In this document: positions 1-7,526 of the stretch, piece by piece
Layout of the letters: every line of letters begins with the position of its first letter
How positions within the stretch are numbered: the first letter of the stretch is position 1
Made by a program: the position numbers and the translations under genes
Notes under the pieces: generated by a model
What the model saw: the letters and a program-made list of their open reading frames with translations, nothing else
What the model was told of the DNA's origin: nothing
The model's database searches: none
Assembly: GCA_024223125.1 (NCBI GenBank)
Contig: JAAEOP010001020.1
Span: forward strand, 1 to 27,850
DNA length: 27,850 nt
Reading direction: 5' to 3'
Source: Chloroflexota bacterium
Lineage (GTDB): Bacteria > Chloroflexota > Anaerolineae > Promineifilales > Promineifilaceae

Positions 1-1
1 A

Positions 2-154
2 GCTATGTATCTGGGCGGACAAATTCATCTGCTGGTAGGATTATTTGGCATTTTACTTTATCCGGCCGGGCTGCTGGCGTTGCGGGTAGTGGGACCAGAT
101 GAACGCAAAATTCTGGCGGATATTCTGCCTGCGTCCATTGCAGCGAAATTGTGA
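2..154 (+). CDS. C-terminal end of a membrane protein, possibly a polysaccharide flippase (partial)
   Basis: An open frame enters from the left edge and ends at the TGA at 152-154, giving about 50 residues. It has one hydrophobic segment (LLVGLFGILLYPAGLLAL) and a charged tail with a GPDERKILADILP stretch. A last helix followed by 'xxDExxxLxxxLP' is common at the end of Wzx/MATE-type oligosaccharide flippases. That would fit the GT39-type membrane enzyme found after the inserted restriction genes, but the fragment is too short for a firm family call. Native-looking codon use (ggccggg, ctgctggcg) contrasts with the AT-rich genes that follow. Confidence 0.5.
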   Translation, partial: AMYLGGQIHLLVGLFGILLYPAGLLALRVVGPDERKILADILPASIAAKL

Positions 155-234
155 TTAGTTTAAGATGGATAAAATTGCCAATTGTCCTATGAATTTGTTT
201 CCCTTAGAACGCATAAGCTATTACAATAACTCCC

Positions 235-1116
235 ATGAGAAATTTCAAGACTTACAAATCTGAGAATCACACGATATACCATGGTGACGCTCTACAGGCG
301 CTTAAGTCATTGCCAAATGAAAGTGTTGATCTTATTTTTGCAGATCCGCCCTATAACATTGGCAAAAGATACGCTAATTTTGTTGATAAATGGTCATCTG
401 ATGAAGAATATGTTGTATGGTGTAAAGAGTGGTTGAAGTCTTGCATTGCTTTGCTAAAGCCGCATGGTAGTTTATATGTTATGGCAAGCACTCAAAGTAT
501 GCCTTTCCTCGACATTTATCTGCGGAATCGATTGGAAATATTGTCGCGGATAATTTGGCGTTACGATAGTTCGGGTGTTCAGGCGCAGAAATACTTCGGA
601 TCCATGTATGAGCCAATCCTACATTGCGTTAAAGATTCAAAAAACTATGTTTTTAACGCTGATGACATTATGGTTGAAGCAAAAACGGGCGCAAAGCGAA
701 AACTTATAGATTATCGAAAGAAAGTTCCGACCGTATATAATAGCAAGAAAGTTCCTGGAAATGTCTGGTATTTTCCTAGAGTTCGTTATCGTATGCCAGA
801 GTATGAGCAACATCCAACACAAAAGCCTGAAGCGCTATTGGAAAGAATTGTGGCTGCAAGCAGCAATGAAGGTGACTTAGTTCTTGATCCATTTGCAGGA
901 ACTTTTACAACTTGTTCTGTAGCTAGGAGACTTAAGCGCAGTTCGATCGGGATTGAATTACAAGAAGATTACATTAAGATTGGCTTACGTCGCTTGCATA
1001 TCCAATCAAACTACAATGGAGAAGAACTTCTCCCCCCTGCAAAAAACTATGTGCGGAAAAACGGGAAACCTAAAATCCCACCAAATCAACTAACCTTATT
1101 GGAAAGTAACGAATGA
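235..1116 (+). CDS. Type II DNA adenine methyltransferase, YhdJ-like (beta class), probable ATGCAT specificity
   Basis: This 293-residue protein transfers a methyl group from S-adenosylmethionine to an exocyclic amine in DNA. The catalytic motif DPPY is at residues 37-40 (context LIFADPPYNIGK). The AdoMet-binding motif DPFAGTF is at residues 218-224. Catalytic motif first and AdoMet motif last defines the beta class. From memory of E. coli YhdJ (ATGCAT), several stretches are nearly the same: YDSSGVQA, SMYEPIL, VEAKTG, DYRK, KVPGNVW, HPTQKPEALL, GLRRL. ATGCAT specificity is therefore likely but inferred. The stop overlaps the start of the next gene in ATGA, so the two are translationally coupled. 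Base composition is clearly more AT-rich than the flanks and the frequent genomic octamer ACGGCCGT is absent, suggesting horizontal acquisition. No good ribosome binding site precedes the ATG. Confidence 0.93.
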   Translation: MRNFKTYKSENHTIYHGDALQALKSLPNESVDLIFADPPYNIGKRYANFVDKWSSDEEYVVWCKEWLKSCIALLKPHGSLYVMASTQSMPFLDIYLRNRLEILSRIIWRYDSSGVQAQKYFGSMYEPILHCVKDSKNYVFNADDIMVEAKTGAKRKLIDYRKKVPTVYNSKKVPGNVWYFPRVRYRMPEYEQHPTQKPEALLERIVAASSNEGDLVLDPFAGTFTTCSVARRLKRSSIGIELQEDYIKIGLRRLHIQSNYNGEELLPPAKNYVRKNGKPKIPPNQLTLLESNE

Positions 1117-2222
1117 AAGAGCATGATTTTACAGCCGTAATTCGGCGCATACTTGCAGGGTATTTTTCAAAATATGGTGAGGCTATTCTCGAAAAAAGCG
1201 AACTGTTGCAATATGTAAATATAAAAACTGTTTCAGCAACTAGAGGTTCAAAAGCAAGAGGTTCTTTTGGGAATTTGTATGCAATTTATGTGCTTATAGA
1301 AGATTATTTGGCTCGTAATTTTCACGAAAGCGGTAACTATCGTGATGCAGAAGGTGCAAAATTCACTCATTTGTTTCGCCGACAACGTGAACTTCCGTTT
1401 GGCAGTAAATTACAGAACCATGCTCTAAATCATCGGATGAACAAAGAGTTTGAGAAGTATTTTCCAACATCGGAATATGTACCAATTATCCGAGATACTC
1501 AAACTAACGAATATTGGATAAACGAAAACCTACTTGTTATTGAATTTCAAGATGGTGAGCAGTTTAATATTGCTCAAGCGATTATTGACATAATTAATGC
1601 TTATATCGAGGCAAAACAAGGAGCATTCAATTCTTTCATCAATGATTGTGAACGGATGCAAACTGTATCAAAAGAAAATCCAGCCGAAGTTGAAGAATAT
1701 TTGCTTTCGTTATTGCGTCCCAATGTTGACGCCCGAATATTTGAAATTGTCAGCTTTGCAATTCTTAAAATTTACTATAGTGACACATCTATTTTTTGGG
1801 GTTGGAGTCCTGAAGATATTGAAGAAGATGTTCTGGTTCTTTACAAAACTGGGCGTACTAATGCCAATGATGGCGGAATTGATTTTGTGATGCGTCCTCT
1901 AGGGCGATTTTTTCAAGTAACCGAAACACTTGATGTAAAGAAGTATTTTTTGGATATTGATAAAATCCAAAAATACCCCGTAACCTTTGTAGTAAAAAGC
2001 GATTTTTCTTTAGATGAGATTCGTGAGGCTCTACAAGCTCAGGCAGAAGCACAATATCCAGTCAAGCGCATAATTGATAAATTCATGGCAAGTATAGAGG
2101 ATATTATCAACATACCAGTTCTATCTGTATGTTTAGGTGAAGTAATTAATCGGGGCAACTTGGCAAACATCTTGGATGAAGTCATTGTTCACAGTAAAAT
2201 TGAATTTAACATTCAGGACTAA
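1113..2222 (+). CDS. Presumed type II restriction endonuclease paired with the YhdJ-like methyltransferase
   Basis: This 369-residue protein starts inside the stop codon of the methyltransferase (ATGA overlap), the classic layout of a type II system. Its role is inferred mainly from this pairing; if the partner reads ATGCAT, this enzyme should cut there, as NsiI/AvaIII isoschizomers do. No family was recognised with certainty. A region reading DGGIDFVMRPLGRFFQVTE (D at residue 257, Q at 268) resembles the GGID...QxK core of PD-(D/E)xK nucleases, but the expected lysine is replaced by Thr-Glu. Either this is a variant active site, or the true one lies elsewhere (an E-F-Q-D stretch near residue 148 is another acidic patch). 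The C-terminal half is helical and charged. Composition is AT-rich like its partner. It ends 110 bases before the likely start of the next gene. Confidence 0.75.
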   Translation: MKEHDFTAVIRRILAGYFSKYGEAILEKSELLQYVNIKTVSATRGSKARGSFGNLYAIYVLIEDYLARNFHESGNYRDAEGAKFTHLFRRQRELPFGSKLQNHALNHRMNKEFEKYFPTSEYVPIIRDTQTNEYWINENLLVIEFQDGEQFNIAQAIIDIINAYIEAKQGAFNSFINDCERMQTVSKENPAEVEEYLLSLLRPNVDARIFEIVSFAILKIYYSDTSIFWGWSPEDIEEDVLVLYKTGRTNANDGGIDFVMRPLGRFFQVTETLDVKKYFLDIDKIQKYPVTFVVKSDFSLDEIREALQAQAEAQYPVKRIIDKFMASIEDIINIPVLSVCLGEVINRGNLANILDEVIVHSKIEFNIQD

Positions 2223-2331
2223 GTGTTGGCATGAATTTTTTGAGTCAGGTGGGAGCCGCCATAGATTTAGGGAAATTGCAAATTTATCAGGGGAGCGATT
2301 AGCTATAAGCATTATTCGTTTCCGAGGGGTC

Positions 2332-4299
2332 ATGATAGCCATCTTGATCACTGCCTTTGCCTTGCGTATCATCGGCGTGGTGGGTGAATCGCCGCCCGGT
2401 GTGGCCCATGATGAGGTGGCGCATTGGTTGATTGACCGATCTATTTTGGACGACGGCCGTCACACTGTTTACTTCACCGAGGCATATGGTCATGAAGCGG
2501 GCTACCATTATCTGGAAGCGGCATTTCTATTTTTGTTGGGTGATAATTTGTTGGTGTTGCGATTACCGGCCGTGTTTAGCGGACTTCTGGGCGTTGCTGT
2601 GACCTATGCCCTGGCTAAACGATTGTTTGGGGTACGTGTAGCCTTGTTAGCGGCTGGGCTATTGGCCGTGCTATTTTGGCCCGTGTTCTACAGCCGTCTG
2701 GCACTGCGGGCTATTTTCCTGCCATTTGTGGCCGGGTTGTCAGCGCTTTTTTGGTGGCGAGGGTGGCAAGATGCAAGTGGGCAAGTGACAAATGGCAAGT
2801 ATACAAGTAGCAAGTCACTCCATCATCTCATCATTCTATCAGGCTTCTTCGCCGGCCTGAGCCTCTATACTTACCTGGCGGCACGGGCGGTACCAATTTT
2901 TTATGCGTTGTTTGTAGGGTATCTGGCACTGGTGCATAGGCAGGAGTTGAAGGTTAGATGGCGAGGTGTGGTGGGATTTACGGCCGTGTTCCTCATCACT
3001 GCTTTTCCCCTTTTCTACTATTTACAATCCAATCCTGGCGCAGAATTCCGTGTGGCTGAAGTGAGCCAGCCTTTGGATGATTTGTTAATGGGCAATCCGC
3101 TGCTGGTACTGCAAAATGGATTGAAGTTGGCGGGGATGTTTGGGCTGATGGGCGATCCGCTGTGGCGTGAAGGTGTGCCCGGTGTGCCTGTGTTTGCACC
3201 CTTTGTAGCTGTCCTGTTTTACGGGGGGGTGTTGCTGAGTATGTGGCGCTGGAAAGACGGCCGTTACGCCTTCATCCTACTCTGGTTACTGGTAAGCCTC
3301 AGCCCCAGTTTGGTGACAATTAATGCTCCCAGTCATATCCGCAGCATCAATACCCTTGTCGTGGTGACAATGTTTCCGGCGATCTTTATTCACAAATTGC
3401 TTGAGTTATCCACAGTTTTCCCCAGGTTATCCACAAAAACCACAAAATTGCTCTTGACAATTCTGGCGTTTACGTTCTTTTCACTATACGTTCTCCGAAC
3501 GGTGTACCTTATTTTTAATGTGTGGCCGGGTGGGGGAGATGTACCTTTTGTGTGGCAATCTGCGTTTGCGAAGGCAGCCGTTTTTAGTGATGAGGAGTTG
3601 GAGCGCGAGGGTGATGAGAAGTGGAGCGGTGTCGCATTAGCTGGCTGGTCGCCGGAAACGATGGACAGTCCTAGTTTGGCGCTGCTGCGTCAAAATGATG
3701 ATATTCCTCTCAGCCATTTTAACCCACAGGAAGGGACGCTGATTTTACCTGAGAGTGGTCATATTATACGGCCGTCAACCCTGTCGCTTGATCCGTATTG
3801 GGAAGAAAAACTTTCTGAATGGGGTGCGGCCGTGACCGAAGATCAGCTCATAACGCACACCATATTAGACACCCCATTCCCCATTACAATTCAATTCCCC
3901 GCCACCACCCAATTCGGCGACGAACTTACCTTTCTTGGCTATAATCTTGAGTGTGATCCCCTCACCTCCTCACCTTGTCACCTTGTCACATACTGGCTAG
4001 TCACGGCCGTGCCCCTATCCGCCCGCCGCCTCTTCATACACTTCCTTGATGAAAACGGCAACCAGCTTGCCGACGCTTACGCCTTCGACACAGTCGATCC
4101 TCAGGGACTTTGGTTTCCCCACTGGCAGCTAGGCGACTTCATCCTACAGCAGCATGATTTACCTGTGCCCCGTAATGATATTGCCCAAATTCGCCTGGGT
4201 TGGTTTGATCCATACACTTGTGATTTGGGTACGTGCCAAAATTTACCGACGATTGAAGGCGATCCGTTCTTGTTAATTGACATAAAGACAAAAGATTAG
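2332..4299 (+). CDS. Membrane glycosyltransferase, GT39/ArnT-PMT-like
   Basis: This is a 655-residue polytopic membrane protein from the ATG at 2332, which has GAGGGG four bases upstream. The frame stays open further upstream, but that overlaps the endonuclease gene and is AT-rich, so the later start is preferred. The N-terminus has a first helix, then GVAHDEVAHW with the Asp27-Glu28 pair typical of the first periplasmic loop of GT-C enzymes that use polyprenyl-phosphate sugars. About ten further hydrophobic segments follow to residue 400. A soluble C-terminal domain (residues 440-655, ending GDPFLLIDIK) is probably extracytoplasmic. Such proteins add sugars to lipids or proteins at the cell surface. 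Two low-complexity repeat tracts lie inside the frame (2765-2817 and 3962-3989) and resemble intergenic repeats elsewhere in the window. Confidence 0.8.
   Translation: MIAILITAFALRIIGVVGESPPGVAHDEVAHWLIDRSILDDGRHTVYFTEAYGHEAGYHYLEAAFLFLLGDNLLVLRLPAVFSGLLGVAVTYALAKRLFGVRVALLAAGLLAVLFWPVFYSRLALRAIFLPFVAGLSALFWWRGWQDASGQVTNGKYTSSKSLHHLIILSGFFAGLSLYTYLAARAVPIFYALFVGYLALVHRQELKVRWRGVVGFTAVFLITAFPLFYYLQSNPGAEFRVAEVSQPLDDLLMGNPLLVLQNGLKLAGMFGLMGDPLWREGVPGVPVFAPFVAVLFYGGVLLSMWRWKDGRYAFILLWLLVSLSPSLVTINAPSHIRSINTLVVVTMFPAIFIHKLLELSTVFPRLSTKTTKLLLTILAFTFFSLYVLRTVYLIFNVWPGGGDVPFVWQSAFAKAAVFSDEELEREGDEKWSGVALAGWSPETMDSPSLALLRQNDDIPLSHFNPQEGTLILPESGHIIRPSTLSLDPYWEEKLSEWGAAVTEDQLITHTILDTPFPITIQFPATTQFGDELTFLGYNLECDPLTSSPCHLVTYWLVTAVPLSARRLFIHFLDENGNQLADAYAFDTVDPQGLWFPHWQLGDFILQQHDLPVPRNDIAQIRLGWFDPYTCDLGTCQNLPTIEGDPFLLIDIKTKD
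2765..2817 (+). repeat. Degenerate CAAGT-type tandem repeat inside the glycosyltransferase gene
   Basis: The unit gcaag/caagt recurs about every 8-10 bases six or seven times (gcaagatgcaagtgggcaag, then ggcaagt, acaagt, gcaagt). It encodes a polar loop (ASGQVTNGKYTSSKS) between membrane helices. The reverse complement of the same unit occurs in the intergenic region before livG at 10411-10446, which suggests a mobile or expanding short repeat that settled in frame. Confidence 0.6.
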
Positions 4300-4453
4300 C
4301 CCCACTGTAATTAAAAAATGAAGTAACGTGACAGCGCCGGCAATACTAAACCAGGTTATACGTCGAAAAAGTTAACTCAAAGTTTATAAAACGTCTGGTT
4401 TGCCTTCCTGGGTTCCACCAATAAAAAGAAGAGATTCGGCAATAGATTGAGTA

Positions 4454-5019
4454 ATGCCACCATAATTGATGAAGCTGTATGCCCGGGGCGGACAACAAGC
4501 GGCGGCGCTGCGCCAATACCAGGAATGTGTGTGCCTGCTTGATGGTGAATTAGGCATTCCGCCCGAGGCGGCAACGATTAGTCTTTACAAGGCTATTAAA
4601 TCCAGGCAATTTCCTGACTCAGAAGATACATTACTCCCCCTGCTAGCCATACCAGCCTTTATGACTGATGAACACGAACGAGCCGAGCCGGACGCTGGTA
4701 TGTTCGTGGGTCGTTTGGCTGAACTGGAGCGATTGCAAGCTGTTCTGGACACAGCCAATCGTAACCAGGGACAGGTAATATTTGCGATTGGCGGCGTCGG
4801 TCGAGGGAAAACGGCCCTGGTGCAGGCATTTGTGCGACAGGTGCTGGCTGCTAACGATGATTGGCTCGTCGTTTGTGGGAAGCGATGCCCCTGACGCTGC
4901 CAGCGCTGGTGGAGCAAGCCCCCGATCTGGTGGAAAGCTTTGTTCCAGGCCAGACCTTGCCAGCACGGGCGGCAACGATGGCCCCGACCGAAGAGTTGGA
5001 GGGCGCTGTTACAAATTAG
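4454..5019 (+). pseudogene. Remnant of a SARP/BTAD-AAA transcriptional activator
   Basis: One frame from about 4466 to 4894 encodes the end of a bacterial transcriptional activator domain (LYARGGQQAAALRQYQECV, then LLDGELGIPPEA), a linker, and the start of an AAA/NACHT ATPase with FVGRLAELERL and the P-loop GGVGRGKTALVQ. Immediately before it is an in-frame TAA (4463-4465), and the N-terminal DNA-binding domain is missing. At about 4876 the homology continues in another frame (WEAMPLTLPALVEQAPDLVE, then SFVPG) up to a TAG at 5017-5019. The stretch normally between P-loop region and this part appears deleted. The gene has therefore lost its head, an internal segment, its frame and its tail. 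No function is expected. Family identity is fairly sure, from the typical Chloroflexota order of these segments. Confidence 0.75.
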
Positions 5020-5022
5020 CAA

Positions 5023-5532
5023 TCATTTCTGCAAGTGTACGCCAGCCAGCCAAGCTTCAATGTTAGGGATATGATCCCCGTAATGACCGAATGTATTACC
5101 GGCGACTACCCACCACAACGGCCGTCCCTCACGCCAGACAAAACGATCAGGAGCAAACAAATCATGTTCGGACATTGCTTGTACGGCCGCCAATGCCTGC
5201 GGATATGATGCCTGAAATTCAGCCAACACTTGTGATAATGGCTTATCTTGATTCGTTGCATAGAAATCTGCATTGAGCGCATTTACGGCTTCATCTGTCG
5301 TGGGCCAATCTGGCGGATCATCACTGGTTTGAATCTCGCTAAAAGCGGCGCTCATTTTCATTTCCCAGGCGGCGATATGTGCCAGAATGTCTTTGATTGA
5401 CCAATCTGATTCTACGCCTGTTTCCAACATACAATTTTCGGGAATGTTGTTGATGAGGGTGATGAGTTGAGTACGGCCGTCGGCTGCCATTTGTAATAAT
5501 TCTACTTTGGTTGTGGGTTCTTTTCTGTCCAT
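5023..5532 (-). CDS. ClbS/DfsB (DUF1706)-like four-helix protein, DinB-related
   Basis: This 169-residue protein starts at the ATG at 5530-5532, preceded by a good GGAAGG. A longer upstream frame exists but has no ribosome site. It begins with TTKVELLQMAADGR, followed by WSIKDILAHIAAWE and GHYGDHIPNIEAWL. These three helices are typical of ClbS/DfsB-like members of the DinB-like superfamily, with His residues (LAHIAAWE, GHYGDH) at positions where relatives bind metal or carry active-site residues. ClbS itself is a cyclopropane hydrolase that protects from colibactin. Most relatives have no known role, so a function in this organism cannot be stated. It lies downstream of aspS in the same direction, separated by an inverted repeat. 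Confidence 0.75.
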   Translation of the reverse strand: MDRKEPTTKVELLQMAADGRTQLITLINNIPENCMLETGVESDWSIKDILAHIAAWEMKMSAAFSEIQTSDDPPDWPTTDEAVNALNADFYATNQDKPLSQVLAEFQASYPQALAAVQAMSEHDLFAPDRFVWREGRPLWWVVAGNTFGHYGDHIPNIEAWLAGVHLQK

Positions 5533-5565
5533 TGTTACCTTCCTTATTATTTGAAGAAATAGATA

Positions 5566-5615
5566 CACGGATTTGACGGATGTCCACAGATTTTTATCCG
5601 TGAACATTCGTCAAA
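5566..5615. repeat. Inverted repeat between aspS and the ClbS-like gene
   Basis: The left arm CACGGATTTGACGGATG is mirrored by ATCCGTG and CATTCGTCAAA on the right, with overlapping nested pairings and one mismatch. The element sits just after the aspS stop (minus strand), where it could form a hairpin in the transcript. No strong T-run follows, so a dispersed repeat is as likely as a terminator. Confidence 0.5.
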
Positions 5616-5629
5616 CCCGCATCTCTATT

Positions 5630-6931
5630 TTAAGGCGTTAACCGTTTCTGGTCACGGGGGAATAAAGTTGCCAGTCGCACGTTAGGCAAACCAAGTAATT
5701 GCATCAGCAGACGTTCCAGGCCAATGGCAAAACCACCGTGTGGCGGCATACCGTAGCGGAATGCTTCCAGGTAAGTGGTAAATGGTTCCACTGGCAGCTT
5801 TGCCTTTTGCAGCGCCGCCAGATACTCTGTGTAAATGTGCAGCCGTTGTCCACCCGTTACCAGTTCTGTACCCCGAAATAAGAGATCAAAGGAGTTAGAG
5901 TATTCGGGATTTTTGGGTTCAGGGTGGGTGTAAAACGGCCGTTTACCCATCGGATACCCCGTCACAAATAAAAAGTCACTGCTGTGTTCTTGCTGCACCC
6001 ATTCACCCAGCCAGCGCTCTTCCTGGGGAGACAAATCCCCTTCCGTTGGTTCAACTGTCCCGCGTTGTTTTGCTAACAGTTTTTTAGCGGCCGCAAAATG
6101 AATGTGCGGAATCTCAGACGGTACAGGAGGTATATTGGCCTCCAACAAGGTTAATTCCGGCCGATAATTGGTTTGTAATTCGGCCATGATGTCGGCCAAC
6201 ACTTCCCGCAGCAACGCCATGACGGTGAAATGATTTTCAATGAAACCGAATTCCACATCCAGGCTAACATATTCATTGGTGTGACGGGTGGTGTCATGCG
6301 GTTCAGCGCGAAAAACTGGGCCGACTTCAAACACGCGCTCGAACACCCCCACCATTATTTGTTTGTAAAATTGAGGGCTTTGGGCCAGATAAGCCGGCCG
6401 TCCAAAATAATTCAGTTCAAATACATTGGCGCCGCTTTCGGTAGCCGAGGCTACCAGTTTTGGCGTTTGCACCTCTGTGAAATGATGGGCTAGCAATGTT
6501 TTGCGGAAGCCAGTCATTGCGCCGGCCGCAATTCGGAAGATGGCCCGGCGAGTGGGATGCCGGTTAGCAACGACGCTATGGTTCAATAAAGCAGGCAGTC
6601 TGGCTTTGATCTGCCGCTTGTTTAGGGGAATGGGTAGCGCTTCTGTTACAGGTGTTATCACTTCAATCTGGGGTTGGTGTAATTCCACGCCGCCGGGCGC
6701 TTGTGATGACGCGACGACGACACCGATCAGGGCAATGATTGATTCCAGACTTAATCCAGCCAACGGCCGTAAATCTGCTTCGTTTTCCGTCACGGCTTGA
6801 ATCGTCCCCCAGCCATCGCGCAGAATGATGAAGTTGATGCCGCCTAACGGCCGTAAATGATGCAGCCAACCGGTCAGGCGAACACGCTCTCCGATATGAT
6901 TTTTCAGTTCATTGGTACGAATTGTGTGCAT
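5630..6931 (-). CDS. aspS: Aspartyl-tRNA synthetase, short archaeal-type (probably non-discriminating)
   Basis: This 433-residue protein charges tRNA with aspartate in the cytosol. The ATG at 6929-6931 has AGGAGG at good distance; the longer upstream frame has none. An N-terminal OB-fold anticodon-binding domain (RVRLTGWLHHLRPLGGINF) is followed by a class II catalytic core: motif 2 in VGPVFRAEPHDTTRHTNEY, then SLDVEFGF, and motif 3 in GFAIGLERLLMQLLGL. The bacterial-type GAD insertion is absent and the length matches archaeal and Thermus AspRS2. Such enzymes usually also charge tRNA-Asn, feeding the GatCAB amidotransferase, so this one is likely non-discriminating; the sequence alone does not prove that. 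Expression is presumably controlled by the T-box leader at 7000-7440. Confidence 0.92.
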   Translation of the reverse strand: MHTIRTNELKNHIGERVRLTGWLHHLRPLGGINFIILRDGWGTIQAVTENEADLRPLAGLSLESIIALIGVVVASSQAPGGVELHQPQIEVITPVTEALPIPLNKRQIKARLPALLNHSVVANRHPTRRAIFRIAAGAMTGFRKTLLAHHFTEVQTPKLVASATESGANVFELNYFGRPAYLAQSPQFYKQIMVGVFERVFEVGPVFRAEPHDTTRHTNEYVSLDVEFGFIENHFTVMALLREVLADIMAELQTNYRPELTLLEANIPPVPSEIPHIHFAAAKKLLAKQRGTVEPTEGDLSPQEERWLGEWVQQEHSSDFLFVTGYPMGKRPFYTHPEPKNPEYSNSFDLLFRGTELVTGGQRLHIYTEYLAALQKAKLPVEPFTTYLEAFRYGMPPHGGFAIGLERLLMQLLGLPNVRLATLFPRDQKRLTP

Positions 6932-6999
6932 ATTGCACCTCCTATTTCGTAAAACGTGATCCGTAATCCGCGACCCGAATTTCAAATTACGCCTACGCT

Positions 7000-7060
7000 A
7001 AAATAAAAAACGCCTCGCCCTCATTGGAGGACGAAGCGTTTGCCTCGCGGTACCACCGCC
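7000..7060 (-). terminator. Second T-box module: GGTGGTACCGCG antiterminator and terminator
   Basis: The sequence GGCGGTGGTACCGCGAGG (complement of 7042-7060) is a textbook T-box. The terminator is a 12-bp stem AACGCTTCGTCC/GGGCGAGGCGTT (7029-7040 with 7009-7020) followed by TTTTTTATTTT. The variable base is T, which pairs with A or, by wobble, G. Only about 65 bases separate it from the first terminator, too few for a second full Stem I. It therefore looks like a duplicated expression platform; the two terminators also share TCGTCCTCCAAT. Confidence 0.85.
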
Positions 7061-7125
7061 ATTTGTTTACACGTTTGTGTAAACCTCATTGAAACTCGCA
7101 TCAACCTGACCGATCTGGTGGTGTA

Positions 7126-7200
7126 GAAATAAAAAACACCCGTCCCCTTATTGGAGGACGAGCGTCATATTTTTATGTCGCACGTGGTGCCACCACCGTT
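7126..7200 (-). terminator. First T-box module: GGTGGCACCACG antiterminator and terminator
   Basis: The T-box sequence GGTGGTGGCACCACGTG is the complement of 7181-7200. A terminator follows: a 10-bp stem ACGCTCGTCC/GGACGGGTGT (7156-7165 with 7136-7145) and a run of Ts. The variable base in TGGN is C, which would pair with a G discriminator base, as in bacterial tRNA-Asp and tRNA-Asn. Confidence 0.85.
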
Positions 7201-7278
7201 TATCTACAATAATGCAGAACTCTGTTAGCTATACGAGCCTGTCGCTGTAACGGGCGTCTCCCGATTATAACTACTTGG

Positions 7279-7345
7279 TTATCAGTTTTCAGTCATCAGT
7301 TTTCAGTGATTAGTTTAACTATGACCGATTACTGAACACTGATTA
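7279..7345. repeat. CAGTTTTCAGT-type intergenic repeat inside the T-box leader
   Basis: atcagttttcagt occurs twice in direct repeat (7281-7293 and 7295-7308), followed by an inverted, diverged copy (actgaacactgattactg, about 7331-7348). Close relatives are at 18001-18020, 18974-19000, 20272-20285 and 21765-21791, all between genes. Confidence 0.65.
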
Positions 7346-7485
7346 CTGTTCGTCATACAGCTCAAGGGTGTCATTATTGAAGCTTGATGAAGATGATTGC
7401 AGCAGTTTCATCTCTCTCTGGACATCGGGCTAATCCAATAATATGTCCCTGTCATTGCCTTTGTCTATAAATTGTCAAAACGACA

Positions 7486-7510
7486 AATATTGTCGATTGG
7501 CGACAATATT
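7486..7510. promoter_or_regulatory. Perfect 10-bp inverted repeat after greA (terminator or operator)
   Basis: AATATTGTCG and CGACAATATT are separated by five bases. Additional half-sites (ATTGTC, CGACAA) lie just beside it at 7471-7487. On the minus strand it begins about 17 bases after the greA stop and is followed by TGTCGTTTTG, a weak T-rich tail, so it may end greA transcription. Stacked TTGTCG/CGACAA half-sites would also suit a repressor site controlling the aspS leader. The two readings cannot be told apart here. Confidence 0.45.
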
Positions 7511-7526
7511 AGCAGATGCGTAAGAA

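Larger units (their letters stand above)
7000..7440 (-). promoter_or_regulatory. T-box riboswitch leader of aspS with two antiterminator/terminator modules
   Basis: On the minus strand this leader ends about 70 bases before the aspS start. It contains two T-box sequences, each followed by a strong intrinsic terminator (7126-7200, then 7000-7060). The 5' part, near 7420-7360, carries AGAGAGA followed by a GATGAA...TTCATC hairpin, as expected for a Stem I. A GAC triplet (complement of 7370-7372) is a candidate aspartate specifier, but the assignment is weak because the fold was not computed. A CAGTTTTCAGT-type repeat (about 7279-7345) lies between this region and the first T-box. T-box RNAs bind uncharged tRNA and then allow read-through; here that would raise AspRS when charged tRNA runs low. 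Confidence 0.8.

Noticed and set aside
4585..5022. Long minus-strand open frames over the regulator remnant
   Set aside because: Composition is Ser/Arg-rich and non-homologous, while the plus strand carries recognisable BTAD and P-loop segments.
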